Origin: Alteromonas sp. a30
GTDB lineage: Bacteria; Pseudomonadota; Gammaproteobacteria; Enterobacterales; Alteromonadaceae
Length of the DNA stretch: 64,000 nucleotides
Reading direction: 5' to 3'
Assembly (NCBI RefSeq): GCF_026788005.1
Contig: NZ_JABEPE010000003.1
Span: 248,001-312,000, forward strand
Shown: one piece after another, positions 1 through 9,175 of the stretch
Layout of the letters: every line of letters starts with the position of its first letter
Position numbering within the stretch: the first letter of the stretch is position 1
The notes under the pieces: generated by a model
Told to the model about the DNA's origin: nothing
Database searches by the model: none
Seen by the model: the letters and a program-made list of their open reading frames with translations, nothing else
Translations under genes and position numbers: made by a program

Positions 1-264
1 AAGAAAGGGGGTCGACCATAGGATCCACGGCCGAAATTTTCCCCACGAAGTGTGGGTTCTGTCGGCTATCATTCCCATGATAATGTCGGTAACACCATCA
101 GATAAACGTACAACCAAAAACAAAAGAGCCGCCGCCGCCGCAGATAACCCAAAGGTATCGGTATAAAACACAGCCAAATAGGCTAATGCGCCACGCCAGA
201 CTAAATTCGCCGCTGCATCGCCTGCACCATAGCCCACTTTTTCAATAAGTGATAATTGACTCAT
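1..264 (-). CDS. GPH-family sugar:cation symporter, N-terminal part (runs off the left edge)
   Basis: Only the first 88 residues are inside the window. They read as the start of a glycoside-pentoside-hexuronide:cation symporter (MelB/XynP type): a polar N-terminus, a hydrophobic first helix around residues 22-40, a second around 42-55, then the loop WGKFRPW (residues 74-80), the family's conserved GRxRPW-like signature. The start ATG at 264 has AAGGAGA at 271-277, a well-spaced ribosome binding site. It lies 17 bases downstream of the GH1 beta-glucosidase stop on the same strand, so the two are probably co-transcribed. It probably imports a beta-glucoside or short oligosaccharide for the cytosolic GH1; the exact substrate cannot be read from the fragment. 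Confidence 0.85.
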   Translation of the reverse strand, partial: MSQLSLIEKVGYGAGDAAANLVWRGALAYLAVFYTDTFGLSAAAAALLFLVVRLSDGVTDIIMGMIADRTHTSWGKFRPWILWSTPFL

Positions 265-281
265 ACCGTTTCTCCTTGGGC

Positions 282-1664
282 TTATTTATTGACGTGATTA
301 TCGTTATGAGTACGTGACAAAAGAAACGCTTGGTAAGCGAGTGCGCTATCTTTCAGTATGCGTTGCTGGGTTTGATAATCGACATACACTAAGCCGAAAC
401 GTTTCAAATACCCTTCTGCCCATTCAAAGTTATCCATTAAGCTCCAGGCAAAATAACCATCAATTTGTACACCTTGTTCAGCCGCTTCATGTACCGCAAG
501 TAAATGTGATTGATAATAGTCAATGCGACTATTGTCATGAACAGCGCCATCTACTAATTCATCAGCCATGGCTGCACCATTTTCAGTGATGTAAATAGGC
601 GGCAGGTTATAGTCAGACAATATTTTAGTCAGCAAATCCGTTAATGCTTGCGGATAGATTTCCCAACCAATATCGGTTTGTGGGTGCAGATGCGCATGTT
701 CTGTATAAAATGGGCTTTTTTCGGGATCGCTAAAATCCGTTACCGTTGGGGCAGAATAAGTTAATCGAGTGTAAAAATTCACACCAAGAAAATCCAGTGG
801 CTGTGCCATAATTTGCAAATCGTTAGCCTCGATATCTGGCTTTTGGTCGTCAGGAAGCTCCGCCAACATTGCGGGATATTCGCCATGTAAAAGAGGCTTG
901 ATGTACCAGTGATTAATGTACTGATTGGCGTAATCCGCTGCCTTTAACGAAGATTCAGAATCGTCGGCTGGGTAACATGGGGTAAAATTAAGCACGATAC
1001 CATTTAAACTACTTGGGCTATTTTTTTGCAATACCTGCATGGCTAAGCCATGAGCAAGCAAAATATGATGCGCAGCCTGACGTCCAGATTTTACCCCTGT
1101 TTTGCCCGGCGCATGAACGCCAATCTCATACCCTAAATACGCCGAACAAAAGGGCTCATTAAACGTGGCATAAGAATGCACGCGATCACCAAAGAACAAG
1201 CTTACTTTGTCAACATAATCTTGGAACAGATACGCCGTTTCTCGATTTAGCCAACCGCCGTTATCCTCAATAAATTGTGGCAAATCCCAATGATACAAAG
1301 TCACGAAGGGCTTAATTCCACGCGCATTCAACGTATCAAGCAATTGGATATAAAAACCTAATCCTTCATGATTGAGTGAACCGTCCTCATGCATTACCCG
1401 AGGCCAAGATATAGAAAAACGATAGGTATCCACACCAAGGCTTTGTATCAGATCAATATCCTCAAGCCAACGCTCAATGTGCTCGCAAGCAACCAGCCCA
1501 TTCGACTTATCAATTATTTTTCCCGGTGTTTCACAAAATGTATCCCAAATGCTTTTTAACCGAGAATCTCTCGCACCTTCAATTTGAAAAGAAGACGTAG
1601 CAACGCCAAAAAGAAAGGATTTATCCAGCAATTTTGAATGTTCAGGCAAAGTTATTTTTTTCAT
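282..1664 (-). CDS. GH1 family beta-glucosidase, cytosolic
   Basis: This 460-residue protein has the length and motifs of a complete glycoside hydrolase family 1 beta-glucosidase. The acid/base glutamate is in TFNEP (E170) and the catalytic nucleophile in ITENG (E361). The N-terminal FGVATSSFQIEGA signature and the C-terminal WSLMDNFEW signature are also present. There is no signal peptide, so it should act in the cytoplasm, releasing glucose from imported beta-glucosides such as cellobiose or laminari-oligosaccharides; GH1 specificity cannot be assigned from sequence alone. It is the promoter-proximal gene of a minus-strand unit with the GPH symporter, divergent from the sugar permease at 1904. 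The intergenic region contains a LacI-type palindrome at 1780-1793. Confidence 0.93.
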   Translation of the reverse strand: MKKITLPEHSKLLDKSFLFGVATSSFQIEGARDSRLKSIWDTFCETPGKIIDKSNGLVACEHIERWLEDIDLIQSLGVDTYRFSISWPRVMHEDGSLNHEGLGFYIQLLDTLNARGIKPFVTLYHWDLPQFIEDNGGWLNRETAYLFQDYVDKVSLFFGDRVHSYATFNEPFCSAYLGYEIGVHAPGKTGVKSGRQAAHHILLAHGLAMQVLQKNSPSSLNGIVLNFTPCYPADDSESSLKAADYANQYINHWYIKPLLHGEYPAMLAELPDDQKPDIEANDLQIMAQPLDFLGVNFYTRLTYSAPTVTDFSDPEKSPFYTEHAHLHPQTDIGWEIYPQALTDLLTKILSDYNLPPIYITENGAAMADELVDGAVHDNSRIDYYQSHLLAVHEAAEQGVQIDGYFAWSLMDNFEWAEGYLKRFGLVYVDYQTQQRILKDSALAYQAFLLSRTHNDNHVNK

Positions 1665-1779
1665 GTCTTTTCAAATCAATTCGCACAATTGTAATGAGTT
1701 TTAAGCCGAAAAAGGCATTTACACTCATGATGTTTTTTCTTTGTTGAATTTATGTTTATAACATGTAACTCTTAAAATG

Positions 1780-1793
1780 AGAAAGCGCTTTCT
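1780..1793. promoter_or_regulatory. LacI-family operator candidate 1 (divergent glucosidase/permease promoter region)
   Basis: The 14-base perfect palindrome AGAAAGCGCTTTCT has the central CG step and GAAAGC half-sites typical of LacI/GalR repressor operators. It lies between the divergent GH1 gene (start 1664) and the permease (start 1904), so one site could control both directions. Closely matching sites precede the TonB receptor at 5836 and 5871. No LacI-type regulator gene is in the window. Confidence 0.75.
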
Positions 1794-1903
1794 TAAAAAT
1801 TTTAAACGACCTCCTTGTCCCGTAAAATAACAATTTCAATCCAATGCAGAAATAATACTAAGCGGTATAGGGAACACGATTAAAACATTGAGGTTAGTAT
1901 TAA

Positions 1904-3190
1904 GTGATTGAATTAAATGATAATAAAAAAGAAAGGGGCAACAGCGATTTGCCCGCCAAAACAGGATACGTGATTGAACTGATTTCACTCACTTCATTGT
2001 TTTTCATGTGGGGATTTATCACCAGTTTAAATGACATTTTAATCCCTTATTTTAAAAATGCCTTTGAATTGAATTTCACCCAAGCGATGTTGATCCAATT
2101 CTGCTTTTTCGGTGCCTATTTTGTCATGTCGTTACCCGCTGGCAAGCTGGTCTCATTCATTGGTTTTAAAAAAGGCATTGTAACCGGGCTCGTGCTTGCA
2201 TCTATTGGCTGCTTGCTATTTTATCCCTCCGCAGCACTTACGGCCTACCCGCTGTTTTTGTTGTCACTCTTTATTCTTGCGTCTGGCGTGACCTTGCTAC
2301 AAGTATCAGCTAACCCTTTTGTTACCGTCCTAGGCTCCCCACAGACCGCTTCCGCTCGACTCGTCACAACGCAAGCTTTTAACTCTTTGGGGACAACGTT
2401 AGGGCCGCTTTTTGGCGCCTTATTACTGTTTGCCACCAGCGAAGCAGATTCAGGCATTGAAAGTGTTAAAACACCTTATTTATTGTTGGCTGGCACCTTA
2501 TTATTTCTGGCGTTATTTTTCAGCAAACTACGCTTGCCCGATTTTGGCAAATCTACCCCCCACTTAAACACCCCGAATGCTAACAAAGGAGCTTGGCATT
2601 ATCGCCATTTGAAACTGGGGGCAATAGGTATTTTTGTCTATGTTGGTGCGGAGGTTGCGATAGGTAGCTTTCTAGTCAGTTTTATTCAAAGCGCGGGCAT
2701 CACTGGCATAACAGAAACCCAAGCAGCTACTTATGTTTCCTATTATTGGGGTGGCGCTATGGTTGGTCGGTTTATTGGTGCGCTTGTTATGCAAAAAGTA
2801 CGGGCGAATCGTTTGTTAAGTTTCAACGCACTAATGGCTTGCGTATTGATAGTTATTACCCTTAGTAGTGATGGCAATATTGCTATCTGGAGTCTATTGC
2901 TTGTTGGCGTGTTCAACTCAATTATGTTCCCCACAATCTTTAGTTTGTCGCTACATGGGTTGGGTAACGCCACCAGCCAAGGCTCTGGAATTTTATGTTT
3001 AGCTATCGTTGGTGGTGCGATTGTCCCCCTTGCTCAAGGCATGCTCGCGGACAGTTTAGGGCTGCAACCGGCATTTATTATTCCAGTGTTGTGCTATCTC
3101 TATATTTTATATTACGGCTTAAGTGGCTATACCCCATCACGCCCTCAACGCACCGATCGCACCTGCTTAGATTCAATGGAGAAACAATAA
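1904..3190 (+). CDS. FHS-family sugar permease (glucose/galactose transporter-like MFS)
   Basis: The 428-residue protein is hydrophobic throughout, with about 12 predicted membrane helices. It resembles the fucose:H+ symporter (FHS) branch of the MFS, which includes the GluP glucose/galactose transporters: early FFMWGFITSLNDILIPYFK, then QFCFFGAYFVMSLPAGKL and LLQVSANPFVTVLG. It sits in the inner membrane and probably imports glucose or a related hexose released by the periplasmic GH3 encoded directly downstream. The start is GTG at 1904 with GAGG at 1890-1893; no ATG gives a better N-terminus. Its stop overlaps the GH3 start by one base (TAATG), indicating translational coupling. The exact sugar is inferred. 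Confidence 0.88.
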   Translation: MIELNDNKKERGNSDLPAKTGYVIELISLTSLFFMWGFITSLNDILIPYFKNAFELNFTQAMLIQFCFFGAYFVMSLPAGKLVSFIGFKKGIVTGLVLASIGCLLFYPSAALTAYPLFLLSLFILASGVTLLQVSANPFVTVLGSPQTASARLVTTQAFNSLGTTLGPLFGALLLFATSEADSGIESVKTPYLLLAGTLLFLALFFSKLRLPDFGKSTPHLNTPNANKGAWHYRHLKLGAIGIFVYVGAEVAIGSFLVSFIQSAGITGITETQAATYVSYYWGGAMVGRFIGALVMQKVRANRLLSFNALMACVLIVITLSSDGNIAIWSLLLVGVFNSIMFPTIFSLSLHGLGNATSQGSGILCLAIVGGAIVPLAQGMLADSLGLQPAFIIPVLCYLYILYYGLSGYTPSRPQRTDRTCLDSMEKQ

Positions 3191-5727
3191 TGCGTTATAC
3201 ACTTGCCCTCTTAATCAGCACGAGCATGGGGCTACATGCAACGAATAGCTACTCAGATATTAATGTTTGGCCAACATTAAACCTCGAGATAAAGCGCGAC
3301 CCCGCAATAGAAGAACGCGCCCAGAGCATTCTTAATACTATGACCTTGGAACAAAAAGTCGCGCAGATGATCCAACCCGAAATTCGCGATATTAGTGTGG
3401 AAGACATGCGCCGATATGGGTTTGGCTCCTATCTTAACGGCGGCGGTTCGTTTCCTAACGCTAACAAATACGCCACACCACAAGAATGGTTAAACCTAGC
3501 AGAAAGTATGTATCAAGCCTCGATCGACGACAGTCTAGACGGCTCAAGCATTCCCACCATGTGGGGAACCGATGCGGTACACGGGCATAACAATGTCATC
3601 GGGGCTACGCTGTTTCCTCATAATATCGGTCTTGGTGCTGCCCATAATCCAGAGCTTGTCGAGAAAATCGCCGCAGCAACCGCAAAAGAAGTGTTAGCCA
3701 CAGGCATTGAATGGATTTTCGCGCCAACCGTTGCCACTGTACGCGACGATCGCTGGGGAAGAACTTACGAAGGCTACTCGGAAGACCCCGAAATAGTAAA
3801 ACTCTACGCTGAAGCCGTTGTTCATGGTCTACAAGGCCGTGCAAAACACAACTTTATGGCTGATGACAAAGTGATCAGCACGGTAAAGCACTTCATTGGC
3901 GATGGAGGTACCGTTAAGGGGGATGACCAAGGCGATAACATTGATGATGAAGCCGAGTTATTTAACATTCACGGGCAAGGTTATGTCACCGGCTTAAGTG
4001 CTGGCGCCCAAACCGTCATGGCTTCGTTTAACAGTTGGCACGGCAAGAAAATTCATGGTCATCAATACCTGCTCACACAAGTTTTAAAAGACAAAATGGG
4101 CTTCGATGGCTTTGTTGTCGGTGATTGGTCAGGCCACGGCCAAATTCAAGGATGTAGTAATGAAAGCTGTCCACAAGCCATTAACGCCGGGCTTGATATG
4201 TTCATGTCCCCGACACAGGCATGGAAACCCTTGTACGAAAATACCCTTGCACAGGCTCGAAGCGGCGACATCCCAATAAGTCGAATTAATGATGCCGTGA
4301 CGCGTATTTTGCGGGTAAAACTGCGCGCCGGATTATTCGACAAACCCAGCCCCGCTAACCGCCCATTGTCTGCAAACAGCAAGTTAATTGGCGCACAGGC
4401 ACACCGGGACATTGCCGCGCAAGCCGTGCGTGAATCTTTGGTGCTGCTGAAAAATCAAAATCAGTTATTGCCGCTAAGCCCCAAACAGCACGTATTGGTT
4501 GCAGGTGATGGTGCCGACAACATCGGTAAGCAATCCGGTGGATGGACAATCACTTGGCAAGGCACCGGCAACACCAATGAAGACTTCCCCGGCGGCAGTT
4601 CCATTTACCAAGGTATTCGCCAACATGTTGAGTCAGCGGGGGGCAAAGTCACCCTCATCCCAAATGGTGAAAACCCAAAAGATACTTGGTCTGAAAAGCC
4701 TGATGTAGCCATTGTGGTATTCGGTGAAGACCCTTATGCCGAAGGGCATGGCGACCGAGAAAACCTTGAATATCAGCGAGGTAACAAGCGTGATTTACTG
4801 TTGCTGCGCAAACTCAAAAGCCAAGGAATTCCTGTTGTTTCTGTCTTTTTAAGTGGCAGACCGATGTGGGTTAACCCAGAAATAAATGCATCTAACGCCT
4901 TTGTTGCGGCATGGCTACCCGGCAGTGAAGGTGCTGCCGTTAGTGATGTATTGTTTACCGATGCTACAGGCAAAATCATCGCTCCCTTTACGGGCAAACT
5001 CAGCTTCTCTTGGCCCAATAGTCCTTATCAAATAGCAAATAAACCCTACGCCGAGCCACCGCTACTACCCTATGGGTTTGGCCTAAGCTATGATTCTGAA
5101 CAAAATCAAAAGGATGTGCTGAACCGGGTGCTAAATGAACATTTTGAGGCCCCGCAAACAGCACCAACCAACCGTGTTCTTTACCAAGCGAAAATGCACT
5201 CGCCTTGGCTGATGTGGTTAATTGACAACAAAACCGGGCAACGCACCGCCGTTACCACCAGTATTCAAAATATTGCCGGGCTTGAATTTAAGAACATCGA
5301 TAAGACTGTCCAAGAAGACGCGTTGCAACTCACATTCGATGGTAAAGCAGATGTCAGTCTCGCTTTTATCAGCAAGAGTCAATTTAGAGAAGATCTCCGA
5401 GCCGATTTAGAAAGACAATCGGCTTTGACGTTCAGCATTAATCTACTTTCACCTTTTTCAGGGCCGTTGCTTCTCAACATGCAATGTGATGCCGGTGAGC
5501 AATGTGGCGCAAGCATCGACCTCTCACCTCTGCTTAACACGCTGCCTCGTCAACAATGGCAAACCTTGTCTATCGACTTACGTTGTTTTGAAAAACAAGG
5601 AATGCAATTCACCCATACGGTAATGCCATTTAGCTTGAGCAGTCAGCATCAAGGCCAAATCGGTATTGCTGATGTACAAATTGTGTCAAAAGAAGCAGAA
5701 AAAGCCACATTGTCTTGCTCAGTATAA
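3190..5727 (+). CDS. GH3 family exo-beta-glucosidase/glucan glucosidase, exported
   Basis: The 845-residue protein begins with a signal peptide (MRYTLALLISTSMGLHATNSYSD), so it acts in the periplasm or outside. It has the GH3 alpha/beta barrel with the nucleophile aspartate D312 in VVGDW, the substrate-binding KHF motif in STVKHFIGDG, and the second alpha/beta domain with LLKNQNQLLPL and HGDRENLEY. After the GH3 core there is a roughly 200-residue C-terminal extension like that of the marine ExoP-type glucan glucosidases. The reading frame stays open to 2995, but ATG 3190, with GGAG at 3178-3181 and a signal peptide, is the clear start. It overlaps the permease stop by one base. Likely job: remove glucose from the non-reducing ends of beta-glucan oligosaccharides. 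Confidence 0.93.
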   Translation: MRYTLALLISTSMGLHATNSYSDINVWPTLNLEIKRDPAIEERAQSILNTMTLEQKVAQMIQPEIRDISVEDMRRYGFGSYLNGGGSFPNANKYATPQEWLNLAESMYQASIDDSLDGSSIPTMWGTDAVHGHNNVIGATLFPHNIGLGAAHNPELVEKIAAATAKEVLATGIEWIFAPTVATVRDDRWGRTYEGYSEDPEIVKLYAEAVVHGLQGRAKHNFMADDKVISTVKHFIGDGGTVKGDDQGDNIDDEAELFNIHGQGYVTGLSAGAQTVMASFNSWHGKKIHGHQYLLTQVLKDKMGFDGFVVGDWSGHGQIQGCSNESCPQAINAGLDMFMSPTQAWKPLYENTLAQARSGDIPISRINDAVTRILRVKLRAGLFDKPSPANRPLSANSKLIGAQAHRDIAAQAVRESLVLLKNQNQLLPLSPKQHVLVAGDGADNIGKQSGGWTITWQGTGNTNEDFPGGSSIYQGIRQHVESAGGKVTLIPNGENPKDTWSEKPDVAIVVFGEDPYAEGHGDRENLEYQRGNKRDLLLLRKLKSQGIPVVSVFLSGRPMWVNPEINASNAFVAAWLPGSEGAAVSDVLFTDATGKIIAPFTGKLSFSWPNSPYQIANKPYAEPPLLPYGFGLSYDSEQNQKDVLNRVLNEHFEAPQTAPTNRVLYQAKMHSPWLMWLIDNKTGQRTAVTTSIQNIAGLEFKNIDKTVQEDALQLTFDGKADVSLAFISKSQFREDLRADLERQSALTFSINLLSPFSGPLLLNMQCDAGEQCGASIDLSPLLNTLPRQQWQTLSIDLRCFEKQGMQFTHTVMPFSLSSQHQGQIGIADVQIVSKEAEKATLSCSV

Positions 5728-5756
5728 CCATATGATTTTATTGAATAATCAATATT

Positions 5757-5813
5757 AAACGTCAGTCATTAATTTACATTGATGAAACAAATGTAAAATT
5801 AATGTTGACGTTT
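5757..5813. repeat. Long imperfect inverted repeat between GH3 and TonB receptor
   Basis: AAACGTCA at 5757-5764 is mirrored by TGACGTTT at 5806-5813. The inner arms CATTAATTTACATT and AATGTAAAATTAATG also pair with one or two bulges, giving about 22 base pairs around a loop near 5781-5789. The right arm contains a -35-like TTGACG (5805-5810), and the operator at 5836 lies just downstream. No T-run follows, so it is not a classical terminator. It may protect the end of the upstream mRNA or bind a protein. Confidence 0.6.
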
Positions 5814-5835
5814 AGGTGTAATCTAAATTACCTTT

Positions 5836-5851
5836 GAGAAAGCGCTTTCTC
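5836..5851. promoter_or_regulatory. LacI-family operator candidate 2 (upstream of TonB receptor)
   Basis: GAGAAAGCGCTTTCTC is a perfect 16-base palindrome that contains the 14-base palindrome found at 1780. It lies about 83 bases before the receptor start, just downstream of a possible -35 TTGACG at 5805, a position where a bound repressor would block transcription. Confidence 0.78.
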
Positions 5852-5870
5852 CGCTTTCTTCAGCATTAAC

Positions 5871-5884
5871 AGGAAGCGCTTTCT
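5871..5884. promoter_or_regulatory. LacI-family operator candidate 3 (second half of a tandem pair)
   Basis: AGGAAGCGCTTTCT differs from the perfect palindrome at one base. Its centre is 34 bases from the centre of the operator at 5836, about three helical turns, so two repressor dimers could sit on the same face of the DNA. The pair suggests that the receptor gene is under tighter control than the glucosidase/permease genes. Confidence 0.7.
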
Positions 5885-5933
5885 ATACAAACATATTTTT
5901 AATATGCATAGAGAGTTAATAGAGAGAAAGACA

Positions 5934-8900
5934 GTGAAGCACACAAAATTTATGAGAACACCGATTGCAGCAAGTTTATCGGTGATTTTAGGTACCACGA
6001 GTATGCCTGTTCTGGCGCAAGATTCATCGAGCACTGAACAAACAGGTGTTGAAGTCATTCAAGTTAAGGGGATCCGCAGCAGTTTAATCCGTTCAATGGA
6101 TGTAAAACGCGAATCCATTGGTGTTGTAGATGCGATTACGGCGGAGGATATTGGCAAATTCCCGGACAGTAACCTTGCTGAGTCGCTTCAACGCATCACC
6201 GGCGTGTCTATCGACCGTAGAAACGGCGAAGGTTTCCAAATCACCGTGCGTGGTTTCGGTCCTGAGTTCAATCAGGTGACGCTAAATGGACGTACCATGC
6301 CAGCCGCTCAGCTCAACGAAGCTGGCGACTTAAATACTAGCCGCTCTTTCGATATGAGTAACATTGCATCGGAAGGCGTTTCTGGGGTAACGGTTTACAA
6401 ATCAGGCCAAGCGAACATTACCTCTGGGGGTATTGGTGCAACAGTTGATTTACAAACTCGTAAACCGATGCAAGAGAAAGGATTACACTATACCGTTGGA
6501 GCCAAGGCAGTTCACGACACCACTAATCGCATTGGTGATGACGTCACACCGGAATTATCTGGCTTAGCAAGCTGGTCCAACGATACTTGGGGCGTGTCAA
6601 TTACTGCATCGCATCAAGATAGAGACAGCGGTCGTTCTGGTGCGTTTACCAATGGCTGGAACGATTTCTCAGGCCCGTGGACAGGCAAAGACTTTATTCC
6701 TAACGGTTATACCGACGATTTGGTCATTGATAATGAGCCGGCACAAGGCACGCAAACCAACTTTACGCCCGGCTTACGCTACAATCATTTTGATTTCGAG
6801 CGTCGCCGTCAAAATGCGCAAGTCACCTTTCAATTTCGTCCAAGCGACACCTTCGAAGCGGTATTGGATTACACCTATGCCAACCAAGAAATTGAGTCCA
6901 ATCGTAACGAACTCTCATTCTGGTTTGGTGGCGGTGCATTTCCAACATCCGCAGTAGAGTTTGATGTCACTAATGATGTTGCCACTCCATTATATTGGCT
7001 AACAGAAAACCCACCGAATTACCTATCCAGAGATGTGAACTTTGGTGTGCAAGGTGGTCATGTTGAAAACGAATTAGACTCTGTAGGCTTAAACCTAAAA
7101 TGGGAAGCCAGCGAAGACTTAATCATCAAATTAGATGTTCATGACAGTACAGCAAAAGCTTCTCCGGGCGGAAATGGCCCGGGCAACTTCTGGAACGTTG
7201 GGATTGGTGCGCAGGGCGTATCGGTTCAAGGCATCGACAACTCCGGTGATTTACCTTTGTTAGTAGGCATTTGGGATGAGCGCGAGCCAGTTGTAGGTGA
7301 TGTTGCCGGTGAAATTGATACTGGTGATTTAAGCTCAACTGTACGCCAAATTTTCTACGACAGAACCGAATCCGACATTACTCAAGCAAGGTTAGATTTT
7401 GATTATCGAATCACCGATGAGCTTTCCATCGACTTTGGTATTGAGTCCAGAGACATGGAATACACTAACCGCAGTTCGTTCGACCAAACAACTCTTGAAG
7501 GTAACTGGGGCGCGTCTAACCCCGGCGACATTCCCGCTGATATGGTCGATGTGTTGAATTTCAGATCATTATTCGACGGCTACCGCTCAGAAATGAGCGA
7601 TGGTGCTCGTGATTTCTTCAACGCCAATTATGGTGGCGAAGCGCAAGGTCAATTAGAAACTTTCGGCGCAGTGTCTTTCATTGGTGACTCCAATGCATTA
7701 GGCGCGTTGTTATCTTCCAACATTGGCCTTGATTGGGTACCGAATCCAGTGGATGACGTGAATCGCCTGATCGAAGAAAAAATTACTGCCGCTTATACAC
7801 AGTTCCAGCTTTCCGGTGAGACAGGCAACATGACCTACGACATTCTGGCCGGTGTGCGCTTTGAAAAGTCAGAGGTAAAATCCGTTGCTCAAGTAGCGCA
7901 GCCTGTCATTGTTTGGCAAGGTGATAACGACTTCCTTGTGCAAGGTGGTGATGCCGCATCTGCGCCCATCATTGAGCGTGAAGATGAATACGACCATGTA
8001 TTGCCTAGTTTAAGTTTAACCTTAAACATTACCGATGAATTGGTTGCTCGAATGGCGTGGAGTAAGACCATTGCACGAGCTGATTACGCCAGTTTGCAAC
8101 ACGGTGTTAGTAACATTTCAGGCCCGATTGGCGGCCCAACAATCCTTGGCGCAAGTAACGGCACTGCGACGAACGGTAACATTGGCCTACGCCCCATTGA
8201 ATCCGATAATATCGACCTCTCTTTGGAATGGTATTACAAGGCGGATAGCTACGTTGCTGTCGGGTATTTCGATAAACGCGTGCCAAACTTTATTGGTACA
8301 GAGGAAGTGGAAACTATCGCAGATACAACCCGCGATCCTTCTAACGGCCCTCGCGCCCAAGCAGCCATTGATGAATTAAACGCCAGAGGTTTGGCTGTTA
8401 ATCAGCAGAATTTATTCCGCATGATAGCCTCTTTAGATAACGGCCAAGGCGGCTGTATCGCCAACCCACTCGCACCTGTTAATTTATGTGGCGCGGACTT
8501 CGACTCAGCCGATTATGAAGGCGCAGATGGCTGGGAAAACGGCGTAGACTTAGTCGCTTTACCAGAAGACCCATTCGCGGTACTTAATGCCGCCACCCAA
8601 GTTAACGCCAACGACGCGCAAATATCTGGTTGGGAAATAGCTGCACAGCACTTCTTTGGTGAAACCGGCTTTGGTGTACAAGCAAATGTCACCTTGGTAA
8701 ATGGCTCCGTTGGCTACGATGTAGCAGACACCAGCGGCGCAGCACAGTTTGCCTTAACCGGTTTAAGTGACTCAGCTAACTTCGTGCTTATTTACGAAAA
8801 AGGCCCGCTGCAAGCGCGTATTACTTACAACTGGCGTGACCAGTTCCTTAATAGCGCTAACGTTGGTGGTAACGAGCCAGAGTTCACAGATGCTTATGAA

Positions 8901-9071
8901 CAAGTGGATTTCTCCATTGCTTATAACATCTCGGACGCATGGTCGGTTTCCTTAGAAGGCATTAACATTTTCGAAGAAGATGTACGCCGTTTTGGTAGAA
9001 CCGAGCGCCAATTCAGAAGCTTAGAAATTCTGGGCGCACGCTACGCACTTTCAACACGCTACGTGTTCTAA
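5934..9071 (+). CDS. TonB-dependent receptor (Xanthomonas/Caulobacter-type, carbohydrate uptake)
   Basis: This is a large outer-membrane TonB-dependent receptor of the family that ends in -RYxF and begins its plug with a GxR-type TonB-box region followed by DAITAEDIGKFPDSNLAESL. The plug contains ITVRGFGPEFNQVTLNGR, and the C-terminus is a beta-barrel strand ending in phenylalanine (STRYVF). From GTG 5934 the protein has 1045 residues with signal peptide MKHTKFMRTPIAASLSVILG, cleaved after VLAQ. An upstream ATG at 5904 is in frame but lacks a ribosome binding site, whereas GAGAGA lies near 5922. Two LacI-type operators lie upstream, and the flanking glucosidases and permeases suggest import of beta-gluco-oligosaccharides. 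The substrate is inferred from context. Confidence 0.92.
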   Translation: MKHTKFMRTPIAASLSVILGTTSMPVLAQDSSSTEQTGVEVIQVKGIRSSLIRSMDVKRESIGVVDAITAEDIGKFPDSNLAESLQRITGVSIDRRNGEGFQITVRGFGPEFNQVTLNGRTMPAAQLNEAGDLNTSRSFDMSNIASEGVSGVTVYKSGQANITSGGIGATVDLQTRKPMQEKGLHYTVGAKAVHDTTNRIGDDVTPELSGLASWSNDTWGVSITASHQDRDSGRSGAFTNGWNDFSGPWTGKDFIPNGYTDDLVIDNEPAQGTQTNFTPGLRYNHFDFERRRQNAQVTFQFRPSDTFEAVLDYTYANQEIESNRNELSFWFGGGAFPTSAVEFDVTNDVATPLYWLTENPPNYLSRDVNFGVQGGHVENELDSVGLNLKWEASEDLIIKLDVHDSTAKASPGGNGPGNFWNVGIGAQGVSVQGIDNSGDLPLLVGIWDEREPVVGDVAGEIDTGDLSSTVRQIFYDRTESDITQARLDFDYRITDELSIDFGIESRDMEYTNRSSFDQTTLEGNWGASNPGDIPADMVDVLNFRSLFDGYRSEMSDGARDFFNANYGGEAQGQLETFGAVSFIGDSNALGALLSSNIGLDWVPNPVDDVNRLIEEKITAAYTQFQLSGETGNMTYDILAGVRFEKSEVKSVAQVAQPVIVWQGDNDFLVQGGDAASAPIIEREDEYDHVLPSLSLTLNITDELVARMAWSKTIARADYASLQHGVSNISGPIGGPTILGASNGTATNGNIGLRPIESDNIDLSLEWYYKADSYVAVGYFDKRVPNFIGTEEVETIADTTRDPSNGPRAQAAIDELNARGLAVNQQNLFRMIASLDNGQGGCIANPLAPVNLCGADFDSADYEGADGWENGVDLVALPEDPFAVLNAATQVNANDAQISGWEIAAQHFFGETGFGVQANVTLVNGSVGYDVADTSGAAQFALTGLSDSANFVLIYEKGPLQARITYNWRDQFLNSANVGGNEPEFTDAYEQVDFSIAYNISDAWSVSLEGINIFEEDVRRFGRTERQFRSLEILGARYALSTRYVF

Positions 9072-9087
9072 AAGAAAGACGAGAGAC

Positions 9088-9123
9088 CGAGGCATCATTA
9101 GCACTATGATGCCTCGACATTTT
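9088..9123 (+). terminator. Strong hairpin with short T-run between TonB receptor and halogenase
   Basis: CGAGGCATCAT (9088-9098) pairs perfectly with ATGATGCCTCG (9106-9116) around a 7-base loop, followed by TTTT at 9120-9123. The stem is very stable but the T-run is short and displaced. It may be a partial terminator or an mRNA-stabilising structure that sets receptor expression above halogenase expression. Confidence 0.6.
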
Positions 9124-9175
9124 CTGGCACCCTAACGCTATTTTTCCAATATACAAACGTCCGCAGGATTTACGC

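Noticed and set aside
2995-3189. N-terminal extension of the GH3 gene in frame
   Set aside because: It lies inside the permease gene and has no signal peptide; ATG 3190 has a ribosome binding site and a proper signal sequence.
5904-5933. Upstream ATG start for the TonB receptor
   Set aside because: It adds ten polar residues before a normal signal peptide and lacks a ribosome binding site, whereas GTG 5934 has GAGAGA upstream; the choice is not certain.
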